This document shows, piece after piece, positions 18,052-26,593 of a DNA stretch of 64,000 nucleotides. Source of the stretch: an uncultured Pelagibacteraceae bacterium. Lineage in GTDB: Bacteria; Pseudomonadota; Alphaproteobacteria; Pelagibacterales; Pelagibacteraceae. A program made the translations under genes and the position numbers. The stretch is taken from the NCBI GenBank assembly GCA_902577875.1, contig CACHAX010000006.1, positions 1-64,000 on the forward strand. Reading direction: 5' to 3'. The notes beneath the pieces are model-generated. The model searched no databases. It was not told the origin of the DNA and saw only the letters and a list, made by a program, of their open reading frames with translations. How positions within the stretch are numbered: the first letter of the stretch is position 1; every line of letters begins with the position of its first letter.

Positions 18052-18656
18052 TAACTACCTGGCCATTTACCTTTGACGGCTGCGTAATAACTTTTAAAAA
18101 GTTCTGAAACACCTTGGATTAGAAGAAAAACAATTCCAATCCATAGACAAGATTTTATCGGCCACATATATGGCATCCATGTTGTATCCATCCCTCTTTC
18201 ATTTCTCATTATACTTTCTTGGACAAAGCCTGTTGTCATATATAAAAAGACTATTAATCCTGGAAAATAAAATAATAAGTAAAGCCAAAAGTCTATTCTG
18301 CCTTGAGTTTTAACTTTAAAATTTCTATATAAAAAATCTGCTCTAATATGAACACCTTTTGAAAGAGCGTATCCTGCTCCTAACATAAATAAGGCTCCAT
18401 AAAAAAATCTGCTCATATCATAAGCCCAGATTGTAGGAGCTAAAAATAATTTTCTTGCTAAAACTTCATAAACCATCCCAAGCATTAGTGGGATTGTAAT
18501 CCAGCAAACTATGTTTCCTATTAATTTACTAAATTTGTCTATGTTAACTATAGTTTTAGCCATCCAAGTTGGCATATCATCAGGCATCTTTCCAGATCCT
18601 GATCGCCTTTCGGCTATCATTTCATCTGAAATATCTAACTTTGGATTATCCGACAT
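18051..18656 (-). CDS. dctQ: TRAP transporter small permease (DctQ)
   Basis: The 201-residue protein has four membrane segments in the DctQ pattern: IVCWITIPLMLGMVYEVLARK, here around residues 47-67, then a span ending MLGAGYALSKGVHIRADF near 110 with the conserved HIR. It carries a cytoplasmic N-terminal extension of about 30 residues. It pairs with DctM encoded immediately downstream and is preceded by a terminator-like hairpin after dctP. Confidence 0.92.
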   Translation of the reverse strand: MSDNPKLDISDEMIAERRSGSGKMPDDMPTWMAKTIVNIDKFSKLIGNIVCWITIPLMLGMVYEVLARKLFLAPTIWAYDMSRFFYGALFMLGAGYALSKGVHIRADFLYRNFKVKTQGRIDFWLYLLFYFPGLIVFLYMTTGFVQESIMRNERGMDTTWMPYMWPIKSCLWIGIVFLLIQGVSELFKSYYAAVKGKWPGS

Positions 18657-18674
18657 ATAAATTTTAGAAAAAAA

Positions 18675-18698
18675 AAGCGGGCTTATAAAAGCCCGCTT
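18675..18698 (-). terminator. Terminator/attenuator hairpin between dctP and dctQ
   Basis: A perfect 10-bp GC-rich stem (18675-18684 with 18689-18698) has a 4-nt loop. In the minus-strand transcript it is followed by an unbroken run of about nine T. This is the classical Rho-independent form. It starts 12 bp past the dctP stop and should limit read-through to dctQM. Confidence 0.9.
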
Positions 18699-18709
18699 AA
18701 TAACTTTAT

Positions 18710-19807
18710 TTATTTCTTCAACGAATTAGCATAAGCCATTCCTAGCTTAGCATTCGATGTTTGTGCACCAGACCAGAATGGTACAGCAGTATTAGCAAAG
18801 CTTATCATTGAATCATAAACTTCTTTAAAGAATGCGTTTTCTTTTGCATTTTTCTCTAAAGTTGCTTTCGCTGCAGCCATATAAGCTGGAAAATAATCAG
18901 CTGGTGTATCTTCAAGTATCACACCATGGTTTTCAGTTAGATCTTTAAGTGCTAACCCATTAGTGTTGATTCTGTAAGCTAAAGCTCTCATCAACGATGC
19001 ATCAGCAGCCATCTTCATTGAAAATTTCTCATGGTCAGTGAACTTATCGTAAGTGCTTTTGTTTAAGTAAAAGTCAGCATTTACGACTACTTGGTGTAAA
19101 CCTTGTAGATAGTAGTGTTTTAATACTTTATGTATACCAAACACTTTATCTGGTTGAGGACAACACCACTCAGCAGCATCAATAGTTCCTGCTTCCAATG
19201 CTGGAAGAATATCTCCACCACCCATTGCAACTGAAGCTATTCCAATGTCTTTATAAGTTTGACCTGGAATTCCTGGAGGAGTTCTGAACTTAAATGTTCT
19301 GAAATCATCCATATCTTTGATTTTTCTTGGGAACCATCCTAAAGCTTCTGGACCAACTGGTTGAAGCATGAAACCTTTAATGTCTCTTTTCATTTCTCCC
19401 CAAAGTCTGTCATATAGTTGTTCTCCACCACCATATAAAAACCATGATAAGAATGCGATGTTATCAATTCCTACACCACCACCTGCTACTGGCGAACCAA
19501 ATAACATAGCAGCTGGATGTTCTCCAGACCAATAGTGAGTCCAAGCAAATCCGCAATCAATTAAACCTTTATCAACAGCATCAAGAGTTTCTTTAACTCC
19601 GACTACTGTTCCTGCTGGCATAATTTCAAATTTTAGAGATCCACCTGTTAGTTTTGTAACGTTGTCAGTAAAGTCTTTTAACATTACCGCTTCATCACCT
19701 TTAGCGCTAATAACCGTCTGACACTTTAACGTTTTTGCAGCATTTGCATTTGAAATAAATCCAAATACTAAGAAAGCGGCAAACAACGCTGAAACGATTT
19801 TTTTCAT
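18710..19807 (-). CDS. dctP: TRAP transporter substrate-binding protein (TakP/mannitol-chloroaromatic type)
   Basis: This 365-residue periplasmic protein has signal peptide LFAAFLVFGFISNANA. It shows the DctP motifs KFRTPPGIPGQTYKDIG near residue 175 and ALEAGTIDAAEWCCPQPDK near 208, the IDAAEW signature of the TakP-like subgroup that binds 2-oxoacids and related carboxylates. A strong Shine-Dalgarno AGAGGGA lies at 19812-19818. The gene is divergent from the GMC dehydrogenase, so the 135-bp gap at 19808-19942 should contain both promoters. The exact ligand is not predictable by eye. Confidence 0.93.
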   Translation of the reverse strand: MKKIVSALFAAFLVFGFISNANAAKTLKCQTVISAKGDEAVMLKDFTDNVTKLTGGSLKFEIMPAGTVVGVKETLDAVDKGLIDCGFAWTHYWSGEHPAAMLFGSPVAGGGVGIDNIAFLSWFLYGGGEQLYDRLWGEMKRDIKGFMLQPVGPEALGWFPRKIKDMDDFRTFKFRTPPGIPGQTYKDIGIASVAMGGGDILPALEAGTIDAAEWCCPQPDKVFGIHKVLKHYYLQGLHQVVVNADFYLNKSTYDKFTDHEKFSMKMAADASLMRALAYRINTNGLALKDLTENHGVILEDTPADYFPAYMAAAKATLEKNAKENAFFKEVYDSMISFANTAVPFWSGAQTSNAKLGMAYANSLKK

Positions 19808-19942
19808 TATATCCCTCTCTTTTTATTTATAATGTAAAGATCCTCTCAAAAATCAAAGCCAGATACAAGTGTCATTTCGACGTTTTTATGAGAAAAATGT
19901 TTAAAATCATTAAATATTCATTAAAGATTATTTATAAAAAAT

Positions 19943-21547
19943 ATGGATAAATTTGATTACATAATTATTGGTGCTGGATCCGCAGGTTGTGTCTTAGCTA
20001 ATAGATTAACAGCAAATCCTGATACTAAAGTTCTTTTACTTGAAGCTGGTGGTAAAGACACAAATCCATGGATCCATATTCCAGGTGGTTATTTTAAAAC
20101 CATGCACAATCCAGATACTGACTGGTGTTTTAATACAGAAAAAGAGCCAAACTGCGATAACAGACAAATGGTTTATCCTAGAGGTAAAACACTTGGTGGA
20201 AGCTCATCTATTAATGGAATGCTTTATATTAGAGGCCAATCAAATGATTATAATTATTGGAGACAACTAGGTAATGTTGGTTGGTCATGGGATGATGTTC
20301 TACCCTATTTTAAAAAGTCTGAAGATTTTCAATTTGGAGAAAATGAATTTCACGGTTCTGGAGGACCTATTGCAGTCGAAAAAATTAGAGCAACATTTAA
20401 AGTTCTTGATCTATTTTTAGAGGCTGCAGAAGAGCATGGTTATAAAAGAACTGATGATTTTAACAACGGTGATAATGAGGGAATGGGATATTTTCCATTC
20501 ACAATTAAAAATGGCTTTAGATGTAGTACAGCTGTAGGTTATTTAAATCCAGTTAAGAGTAGAAAAAATTTAAAAATTATTACTAAGGCTCACATTAAAA
20601 ATATAGAATTTGAAAATAAAAAAGCAAAAAAAGTAAATTATTGGATAGATGGAAAAGAATTTTCTGTTGAGACTAATAAAGAAATTATATTAAGCGCAGG
20701 TACAATTGGTTCACCTCATATATTACAAGCATCAGGAATTGGTCCAGTAGAACTTCTAAAAGAAAACAATATTAATGTTTTAAAAGATCACCAAGGAGTC
20801 GGAAGAAATCTAACTGATCATTTAATGTTAAGACCTGTTTATAAAATTAAAAATTTAGAAACTTTAAATGATATTTACTACAGTTTTACTAAAAAAATGT
20901 TGTCTGGTTTGAAGTTTCTTCTCTTAAGAAAAGGACCTTTAACAGTTGGAGCTAGTTATGTTTGTGGTTTTGTTAAAAGTGATGAACATTTAGAAACACC
21001 AAATCTTCAATTTCATATTTCACCAGCAAGCACAGATCTTTTAGGAAAATCAGCTTTACATAAATTTCCAGCGTTCACTCCAACAATTACAAATGTAAGA
21101 CCAACAAGTAGAGGGTCTATTGAATTAAAATCTCCAGACACCAGAGTTTCACCAAAAATAAAAATGAATTATTTATCAACTGATGAAGATCGTGAGATTG
21201 CTGGAAAAGCATTAAAGATTGTAAGAAAAATTGTTATGGAGTCTAAAGCTTATAAAGATTATCAACCTGAAGAACTTAGACCGGGAATCAATATTACTGA
21301 TAATGAAGAATTAGCAACTGAAGCTGGAAAATTTGCGAATACTATATTCCATCCAGTGAGCACATGTAGAATGGGTAAAGATGAAAATGCTGTTGTTAAT
21401 GATAGATTAGTCGCTCACGGACTAGAAAATTTAAGGGTTGTAGATGCCTCTGTTATGCCTCATATCACATCAGGAAATACAAATGCACCGACAATAATGA
21501 TTGCGGAAAAAGCAGCTGATATGATAATTGAGGATAGTAGAAGATGA
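19943..21547 (+). CDS. GMC-family oxidoreductase (choline dehydrogenase-like)
   Basis: The 534-residue FAD enzyme opens with DYIIIGAGSAGCVLANRL (residues 4-21). It contains GMC signature 1 (PRGKTLGGSSSINGMLYIRG, near 78-97), signature 2 (SAGTIGSPHILQASGIG near 250) and the catalytic His region FHPVSTCRMG with the final NTNAPTIMIAEKAADMI. It oxidises a primary alcohol to an aldehyde. BetA-like sequence does not prove choline as substrate. It heads a tightly packed six-gene operon and is divergent from a TRAP operon, so its substrate may be delivered by that transporter. Confidence 0.92.
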   Translation: MDKFDYIIIGAGSAGCVLANRLTANPDTKVLLLEAGGKDTNPWIHIPGGYFKTMHNPDTDWCFNTEKEPNCDNRQMVYPRGKTLGGSSSINGMLYIRGQSNDYNYWRQLGNVGWSWDDVLPYFKKSEDFQFGENEFHGSGGPIAVEKIRATFKVLDLFLEAAEEHGYKRTDDFNNGDNEGMGYFPFTIKNGFRCSTAVGYLNPVKSRKNLKIITKAHIKNIEFENKKAKKVNYWIDGKEFSVETNKEIILSAGTIGSPHILQASGIGPVELLKENNINVLKDHQGVGRNLTDHLMLRPVYKIKNLETLNDIYYSFTKKMLSGLKFLLLRKGPLTVGASYVCGFVKSDEHLETPNLQFHISPASTDLLGKSALHKFPAFTPTITNVRPTSRGSIELKSPDTRVSPKIKMNYLSTDEDREIAGKALKIVRKIVMESKAYKDYQPEELRPGINITDNEELATEAGKFANTIFHPVSTCRMGKDENAVVNDRLVAHGLENLRVVDASVMPHITSGNTNAPTIMIAEKAADMIIEDSRR

Positions 21548-22122
21548 CCGAACAAATAGTAATTTTTTTTCAAATAGTTTTCATCGATTTAGTTTTAGCA
21601 GGAGATAATGCAATTATAATTGGAATGGTTGCATCTCAATTTCCAACCGAGCAAAGAAAAAAAATTATTTTTTGGGGAATTGGAGCAGCGGTAGTTTTAA
21701 GAATTATATTTACTCTTATAACCGCTTATCTATTACAAATCACAGGACTTAGACTTATTGGAGGAATATTACTTCTTTATATATGTTACAGACTTTATGT
21801 AGATGTAATTAAAATGAGTGGTAATGCAGAAGAAAATTTAAAAAAAGTAGATAACAGTTCATTCATGAAGGCAATAACAACTGTAATCCTAGCAGATGTA
21901 ACAATGAGTTTAGATAATGTGTTAGGAGTAGCGGGTGCAGCTAGAGATCACTACATGTTATTAATATTTGGTCTAGTTTTATCAATAGTTTTAATGGCTA
22001 CTGCAGCAACACTGATATCTAGCTGGATTAAAAAGTATAAATGGATAGGATGGGTTGGATTATTAGCAATATTATTTGTTGCAATAGAGTTAATATATAC
22101 AGACGTAAAACTATTTTTATAA
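21544..22122 (+). CDS. TerC/YjbE-family integral membrane protein
   Basis: This 192-residue protein has about six to seven membrane spans. It carries the two acidic repeats characteristic of the TerC family: LAGDNAIIIGMVA near residue 18 and DVTMSLDNVLGVAGAA near 118. Family members export Mn2+ or bind divalent metal at the membrane. The start overlaps the GMC gene by 4 bp (ATGA). Its presence in a catabolic operon has no obvious explanation; it may simply share the promoter. Confidence 0.88.
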   Translation: MTEQIVIFFQIVFIDLVLAGDNAIIIGMVASQFPTEQRKKIIFWGIGAAVVLRIIFTLITAYLLQITGLRLIGGILLLYICYRLYVDVIKMSGNAEENLKKVDNSSFMKAITTVILADVTMSLDNVLGVAGAARDHYMLLIFGLVLSIVLMATAATLISSWIKKYKWIGWVGLLAILFVAIELIYTDVKLFL

Positions 22123-22881
22123 ATGTATTTAAAAAAAATAAATTTAAAAAATAAAGTTGCCTTAGTAACAGGTGCAGGTAAAGGTATTGGCAGAGCATGC
22201 TCTATTGCTCTTGCAGAAGCTGGTGCAACAATAATTGGAGTAAGTAGAACTACTTCTGATCTTGATAAGCTTCAAAAAGATATAAAAAAAGTTAAAGGAA
22301 AATTAACCAAAATAACTTGTGATATAATGGATTATGAAGATCTTTCTTCTAAATTAAAAAAAATTAAGAAAGTAGATATACTTGTAAATAACGCAGGTAC
22401 GAATATTCCTGAGCCTTTTGAAAAAATAAAACAAACTAGCATGAATTATCTTGTAGATTTAAATATGAAAGCAGCATTCAATGTTGCTCAATTAGTAGTC
22501 CTAAAAATGCTAAAAAATAAAAAAAAAGGTGGGTCTATAATTAATATGTCTTCACAATTAGGGCATGTCGGTATGTCAGGTAGAAATATTTACAATATGA
22601 CAAAATTTGGAATTGAAGGGTTAACAAAGGGAATGGGGGTTGAACTTGCAACAAAAAATATCAGAGTAAACACTGTTGCGCCAACATTTGTTGAAACTCC
22701 AATGGTTAAAAAATTCTTTAAAAATAAAAAATTTAAACAGCTTGCTTTAAGTAATATACCCATGGGAAAAGTAGCAACAGAGTCTGATGTGGCTACAGCA
22801 GTATGTTTTTTAGCTTCAGATGCAGCAAGTATGATAACTGGAACATCAATTGTAATTGATGGGGGTTGGACAGCAAAATAA
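22123..22881 (+). CDS. Short-chain dehydrogenase/reductase (SDR)
   Basis: The 252-residue Rossmann enzyme contains VTGAGKGIGRACS (cofactor loop, residues 16-28), VDILVNNAGTNIPEP, the catalytic Ser region NMSSQLGHVGMSGRN, and the YNMTK active-site Tyr/Lys pair near residue 158. It ends with GTSIVIDGGWTAK. It interconverts a hydroxyl and a keto group with NAD(P). The ATG follows the terC stop without a gap. It probably acts in the same pathway as the upstream GMC dehydrogenase, but the substrate is unknown. Confidence 0.92.
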   Translation: MYLKKINLKNKVALVTGAGKGIGRACSIALAEAGATIIGVSRTTSDLDKLQKDIKKVKGKLTKITCDIMDYEDLSSKLKKIKKVDILVNNAGTNIPEPFEKIKQTSMNYLVDLNMKAAFNVAQLVVLKMLKNKKKGGSIINMSSQLGHVGMSGRNIYNMTKFGIEGLTKGMGVELATKNIRVNTVAPTFVETPMVKKFFKNKKFKQLALSNIPMGKVATESDVATAVCFLASDAASMITGTSIVIDGGWTAK

Positions 22882-23669
22882 TGAAAAAATTGTTGCTTTT
22901 TTTAGCAATTATATTTTCTACACACTCTCAAGCTTTAGAGTTTCAAGGTAAATTTTTACAAGGTCATTTTATTTTAGGTAAAGCAGAAGCTGGGTCAAAG
23001 ATATTTGTAGATAAAACACAAGTTAAAGTATCTGAGGATGGATATTTCGTGTTTGGTATAGATAGAGATCGAAAATTCGATGTAGCCATTACTGAAATAA
23101 ATAATGGTAAAAAAAATAAAATTATAAAAAAAGTTTTTAAGAGAAAATATAATATTCAAAGAATAGATGGTCTGCCTGAAAATAAAGTTACACCACCAGA
23201 ATCTGTTTATAAAAGAATTAAAGAAGAAAATGGAAGAATTGGAAAAGCAAGAGCCATAAATTCAGATTTAACTTTCTTTACTGAACAATTTATTATGCCA
23301 GTTAAAGGAATAATTAGCGGAGTTTACGGTAGCCAAAGAATTCTTAATGGTAAACCAAAATGGCCTCACTATGGAATTGATATTGCAGCTAAACAGGGAA
23401 CTGAAATAAAATCATCTGGAACTGGAATAGTCACAATGGCGGAAGATGATCTTTATTATACAGGTGGTACTGTAATAATGGATCACGGACACGGAATTTC
23501 AACGATATATTCACACCTTGAGAATGTAATGGTTAAAGTTGGTGATGAAGTTAAACAAGGAGAAATTATTGGAACTGTTGGATCCACTGGAAGATCAACC
23601 GGGCCTCATTTAGATTTTAGGATAAATTGGTTTCAAACTAGACTTGATCCTATGAGCATTCTTCAATAA
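22881..23669 (+). CDS. M23-family metallopeptidase (LytM-like), periplasmic
   Basis: The protein (262 residues from this start) has signal peptide KKLLLFLAIIFSTHSQA. Its C-terminal LytM domain shows HYGIDIAAKQGTEI near 168, the HGHGISTIYSHLENV zinc-site region and GRSTGPHLDFRINW. The usual H-x-H of the last motif is H-L-D, a variant common in alphaproteobacterial members. It would cut or help remodel peptidoglycan. The chosen ATG overlaps the SDR stop (TAATG) and begins the signal peptide; an in-frame ATG at 22866 would add five residues before it and is less likely. Confidence 0.88.
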   Translation: MKKLLLFLAIIFSTHSQALEFQGKFLQGHFILGKAEAGSKIFVDKTQVKVSEDGYFVFGIDRDRKFDVAITEINNGKKNKIIKKVFKRKYNIQRIDGLPENKVTPPESVYKRIKEENGRIGKARAINSDLTFFTEQFIMPVKGIISGVYGSQRILNGKPKWPHYGIDIAAKQGTEIKSSGTGIVTMAEDDLYYTGGTVIMDHGHGISTIYSHLENVMVKVGDEVKQGEIIGTVGSTGRSTGPHLDFRINWFQTRLDPMSILQ

Positions 23670-23678
23670 GTTCTGGCT

Positions 23679-24452
23679 ATGAAAAATGAAATTGAACGTA
23701 TCGCTGGAAGACTTGTAAAAGCTTACAACACAAATACAGTCATCAATCCTATCCCAGTAAAATATTGTAAAAATATTAATTTAGCCAACAAACTTAGAAA
23801 ATTGTGTGAAGATCAAATTAAAGATGAAACAATTGGAATAAAAGCTGGTGGAACTGGAATTCAAGCTTTAAAAAAATTAAAAGAAAAAGAACCTTTTACA
23901 GCAAAAGTATTTAAAAAAAGATTAGTTAAATCCGGTCAAAAAGTAAAAATAAACCAACACACTAAAGGTATAGAGGTTGAAGTTTATTATTTTATTAAGA
24001 AATCTTTCTTTGATTTTAAAGGAAAAGTCACAAAATCAAATGTCACTAAATTTATTAAATTTATGGGGCCTTGTTTTGAAATAGTTGGATTTAGACAAAG
24101 AAATAAAAAATTTACATATTTAGGAGACATTTGTGGGGATTTTGGATTTAACATCAAATTTGTTGTTGGAAGAAAAACAAAATTTAAAAAATTAAACTTA
24201 AATAATTTAAAAACATCATTAGTTAGTAAGAAAAATGGAGTAAAAGTAAATGGTAATACAAATATTGTTTATATTAACCCATTAAATTCTTTAAGATTTG
24301 TTTTAAATAAAGTTAAGAAAGAAAAGATAAAATTAAATAAAGATTTTTATGTTTTCACAGGTTCAACTGTGGGAGTAGTTCCATTTAAAGGAAAAGGATT
24401 ATACAAAGGAACAGTTGATAAAATCGGTTCTGTTAGTGTTAACATTCGTTAA
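23679..24452 (+). CDS. 2-keto-4-pentenoate hydratase-like protein (MhpD family)
   Basis: The 257-residue protein resembles the FAH-superfamily hydratase/decarboxylase group, which adds water to 2-hydroxy-dienoates in meta-cleavage pathways. Visible matches are the mid-protein GIKAGGTGIQALKK, FMGPCFEIVGFR and FVVGRKTKF, and the end FTGSTVGVVPFKGKG followed by KIGSVSVNIR. It is very lysine-rich, and the usual acidic metal ligands are hard to place by eye, so catalytic competence is uncertain. It starts 9 bp after the M23 gene and overlaps the next gene by 1 bp. Confidence 0.75.
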   Translation: MKNEIERIAGRLVKAYNTNTVINPIPVKYCKNINLANKLRKLCEDQIKDETIGIKAGGTGIQALKKLKEKEPFTAKVFKKRLVKSGQKVKINQHTKGIEVEVYYFIKKSFFDFKGKVTKSNVTKFIKFMGPCFEIVGFRQRNKKFTYLGDICGDFGFNIKFVVGRKTKFKKLNLNNLKTSLVSKKNGVKVNGNTNIVYINPLNSLRFVLNKVKKEKIKLNKDFYVFTGSTVGVVPFKGKGLYKGTVDKIGSVSVNIR

Positions 24453-25603
24453 TGGGTCTTCATTTTAGTAAAGAAGAATTCTCAAATAGAAAAGAAAAGA
24501 CACTGAACTCTATGAAAAATGAGGGTGTAGATGCTCTTATTATGTTTAGACAAGAGTCTATGTATTGGCTCACTGGTTACGACACTTTTGGATATGTTTT
24601 TTTTCAAGCATTAGTTTTAGATCAAAAAGGCAATGTAATATTATTAACTAGAGCTCCCGATTTAAGACAAGCTCAAAACACATCCAATATAAGTGATATA
24701 AGAATTTGGGTTGATAAAGATGGTGCCAATCCTGCTGATGATCTCAAAATAATTTTAGATGATTTAAATTTAAAAGGAAAAAAAATTGGTGTCGAATATG
24801 AAGCATACGGTCTTACAGGAAGAAATGCATTAAGACTTAACACAGTATTACAAAACTATTGCTCAATCGAAGATAAATCAGAACTAATTACAAAATTAAG
24901 AGTAATTAAATCTGATGAAGAAATTAGTTATGTTAAAAAAGCAGCAAATTTAGCTGACAAGGCTTTGGATGAAGTTTGGAAGTATGCAAAAGCAGGAGTA
25001 AGTGAGTCTAAAATTTTAGCTGAAATGAACAGAGTTATATTTGAGGGAGGTGGGGATTATCCTGCAAATGAATTTATTATAGGGTCTGGGAAAAATGCCC
25101 TGCTCTGTCGATATCAAGCAGAAAAACAAATACTTAATAATCAAGATCAGTTAACTATTGAGTGGGCTGGAACTTATAGGCACTATCATTCAGCGATGTT
25201 TAGAACAATACCCATAGGAAAAGCAGATCCGAAACATCATAAAATGCATGAAGCATGCGTTGAGGCTCTTACAAATTGTGAAAATAAATTAAAGCCTGGA
25301 AATAAAATTGGAGAAGTTTTTGATGTTCATGCAAAAACTTTTGATGATCATGGATTTAAAAATTCAAGAATGAATGCATGTGGGTACTCATTAGGAGCAA
25401 CATTTTCTCCAAACTGGATGGATTGGCCAATGTTATACACAGGAAATCCATATGTGATTCAGCCAGGAAATGTATTCTTTATGCATATGATATTGATGGA
25501 CTCTGAAAATCAATTAGCAATGAATTTAGGCGAAACATATCTTGTTACTGAAAAAGGTAATGAAAGATTAGGAAAAAAAAAACTAGATTTAATGGTTTTA
25601 TAA
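24452..25603 (+). CDS. M24-fold protein, creatinase/ectoine-hydrolase-like
   Basis: The 383-residue protein has the creatinase N-terminal domain (ALIMFRQESMYWLTGYDTFG near residue 28) and a pita-bread domain. In metal-dependent M24 peptidases the first ligand motif reads D-x-G...D-x-T-R; here the aligned segment is EWAGTYRHYHSAMFRT, with the second Asp replaced. The final region NLGETYLVTEKG also lacks the expected Glu. This matches creatinase and the ectoine hydrolase DoeA, which need no metal, so hydrolysis of a C-N bond in a small amide is more likely than peptide cleavage. It is the last gene of the six-gene operon. Confidence 0.85.
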   Translation: MGLHFSKEEFSNRKEKTLNSMKNEGVDALIMFRQESMYWLTGYDTFGYVFFQALVLDQKGNVILLTRAPDLRQAQNTSNISDIRIWVDKDGANPADDLKIILDDLNLKGKKIGVEYEAYGLTGRNALRLNTVLQNYCSIEDKSELITKLRVIKSDEEISYVKKAANLADKALDEVWKYAKAGVSESKILAEMNRVIFEGGGDYPANEFIIGSGKNALLCRYQAEKQILNNQDQLTIEWAGTYRHYHSAMFRTIPIGKADPKHHKMHEACVEALTNCENKLKPGNKIGEVFDVHAKTFDDHGFKNSRMNACGYSLGATFSPNWMDWPMLYTGNPYVIQPGNVFFMHMILMDSENQLAMNLGETYLVTEKGNERLGKKKLDLMVL

Positions 25604-25606
25604 AAT

Positions 25607-26575
25607 TTAATTTATTTTTTTAAATAAGTCTTGTGCACTTAACCACCCGTTTTCTAATCTTGGTCCTCCAAAATAATCACCACATAAACCTAATTTTAAA
25701 GACTTGTTCCACAACGATAATTGTTTAAGTGGTTTTGAATTAGATGAATACATCCAGCCATGAATTCTTGAGTGATAAATTTTTTTGATTTTTAGCTTTG
25801 TTAATTTCTCAAATTTTTTAACAAGCTGGTTTGTATAGTATTTTCTTTTATTTCTATAATCTTTCGTGAATTTATTGCCGTATTTGTATGTACTTTGAAG
25901 TGTCCATAAATCATACTTATAATTAAATCTTTTCTTACTATTTTCGTATGCAGCCCAACCAAGCATTTCATCATTAAAAAAGTAGCTACTATTTGATTGT
26001 TTAAGTTTATTGGTGACAATCATAACTGTTAAATTGGCATCCATCTTAACTTTTTGATTTAAATAAGATTTATTTAAGTATTTTTGTCCTAATTTCTTAC
26101 TTTGGGGAAATGGACAGGTCAAAATAAGGTTTTTACATTTTTGTTTTACATCATTTTTGAATGTTAATTCCCAATGATCATTTAATCTCTTTATATTTAT
26201 TAGTTCATGTTCAAAATTACATTTAATTTTCTTTAATAAATGTTTGCTAATAGAGTTGTTTCCCTTTGTTCCAATTAATTTTAAATGATTTTTAATTTCT
26301 TTGACTGTTTTATGCAGAAATAAATGATTTCCTCTCCATTTTTTTAAAACTTTTTTCTTAATAAGTTGACTAGTAAATGTTTTAAATTTTGTTGATTTTG
26401 GAGAAATATATTGAAGGCCATGATCAAATCCGACTTTATCTTTATATTTTTTAAAAGAGCTTCTACCGCCAAAACCCCTTGCTTTGTCATAAACTGCAAC
26501 AGAATATTTTTTATTTAATAGGCTTGCTATCGTTGATCCAGAAATTCCTGATCCTATGATACAAAAATCAAGCAT
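25607..26575 (-). CDS. FAD-dependent oxidoreductase, renalase/amine-oxidase-like
   Basis: This 322-residue flavoprotein starts with the dinucleotide-binding DFCIIGSGISGSTIASLL (residues 3-20) and DKARGFGGRSSFKK, followed by FDHGLQYI. It ends with LGLCGDYFGGPRLENGW and LSAQDLFKKI, the FAD-binding tail of the renalase-like group. The function in bacteria is uncertain; proposed substrates are dihydronicotinamide isomers. There is no signal peptide. It lies 18 bp downstream of the aminotransferase gene in the same direction and converges with the M24 gene, leaving only 3 bp between stops. Confidence 0.85.
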   Translation of the reverse strand: MLDFCIIGSGISGSTIASLLNKKYSVAVYDKARGFGGRSSFKKYKDKVGFDHGLQYISPKSTKFKTFTSQLIKKKVLKKWRGNHLFLHKTVKEIKNHLKLIGTKGNNSISKHLLKKIKCNFEHELINIKRLNDHWELTFKNDVKQKCKNLILTCPFPQSKKLGQKYLNKSYLNQKVKMDANLTVMIVTNKLKQSNSSYFFNDEMLGWAAYENSKKRFNYKYDLWTLQSTYKYGNKFTKDYRNKRKYYTNQLVKKFEKLTKLKIKKIYHSRIHGWMYSSNSKPLKQLSLWNKSLKLGLCGDYFGGPRLENGWLSAQDLFKKIN

Positions 26576-26593
26576 GATTTGTAACTTGATTGA

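Noticed and set aside
22866-22880. Upstream ATG for the M23 peptidase
   Set aside because: It adds five residues ahead of a good signal peptide that begins at the ATG overlapping the SDR stop.
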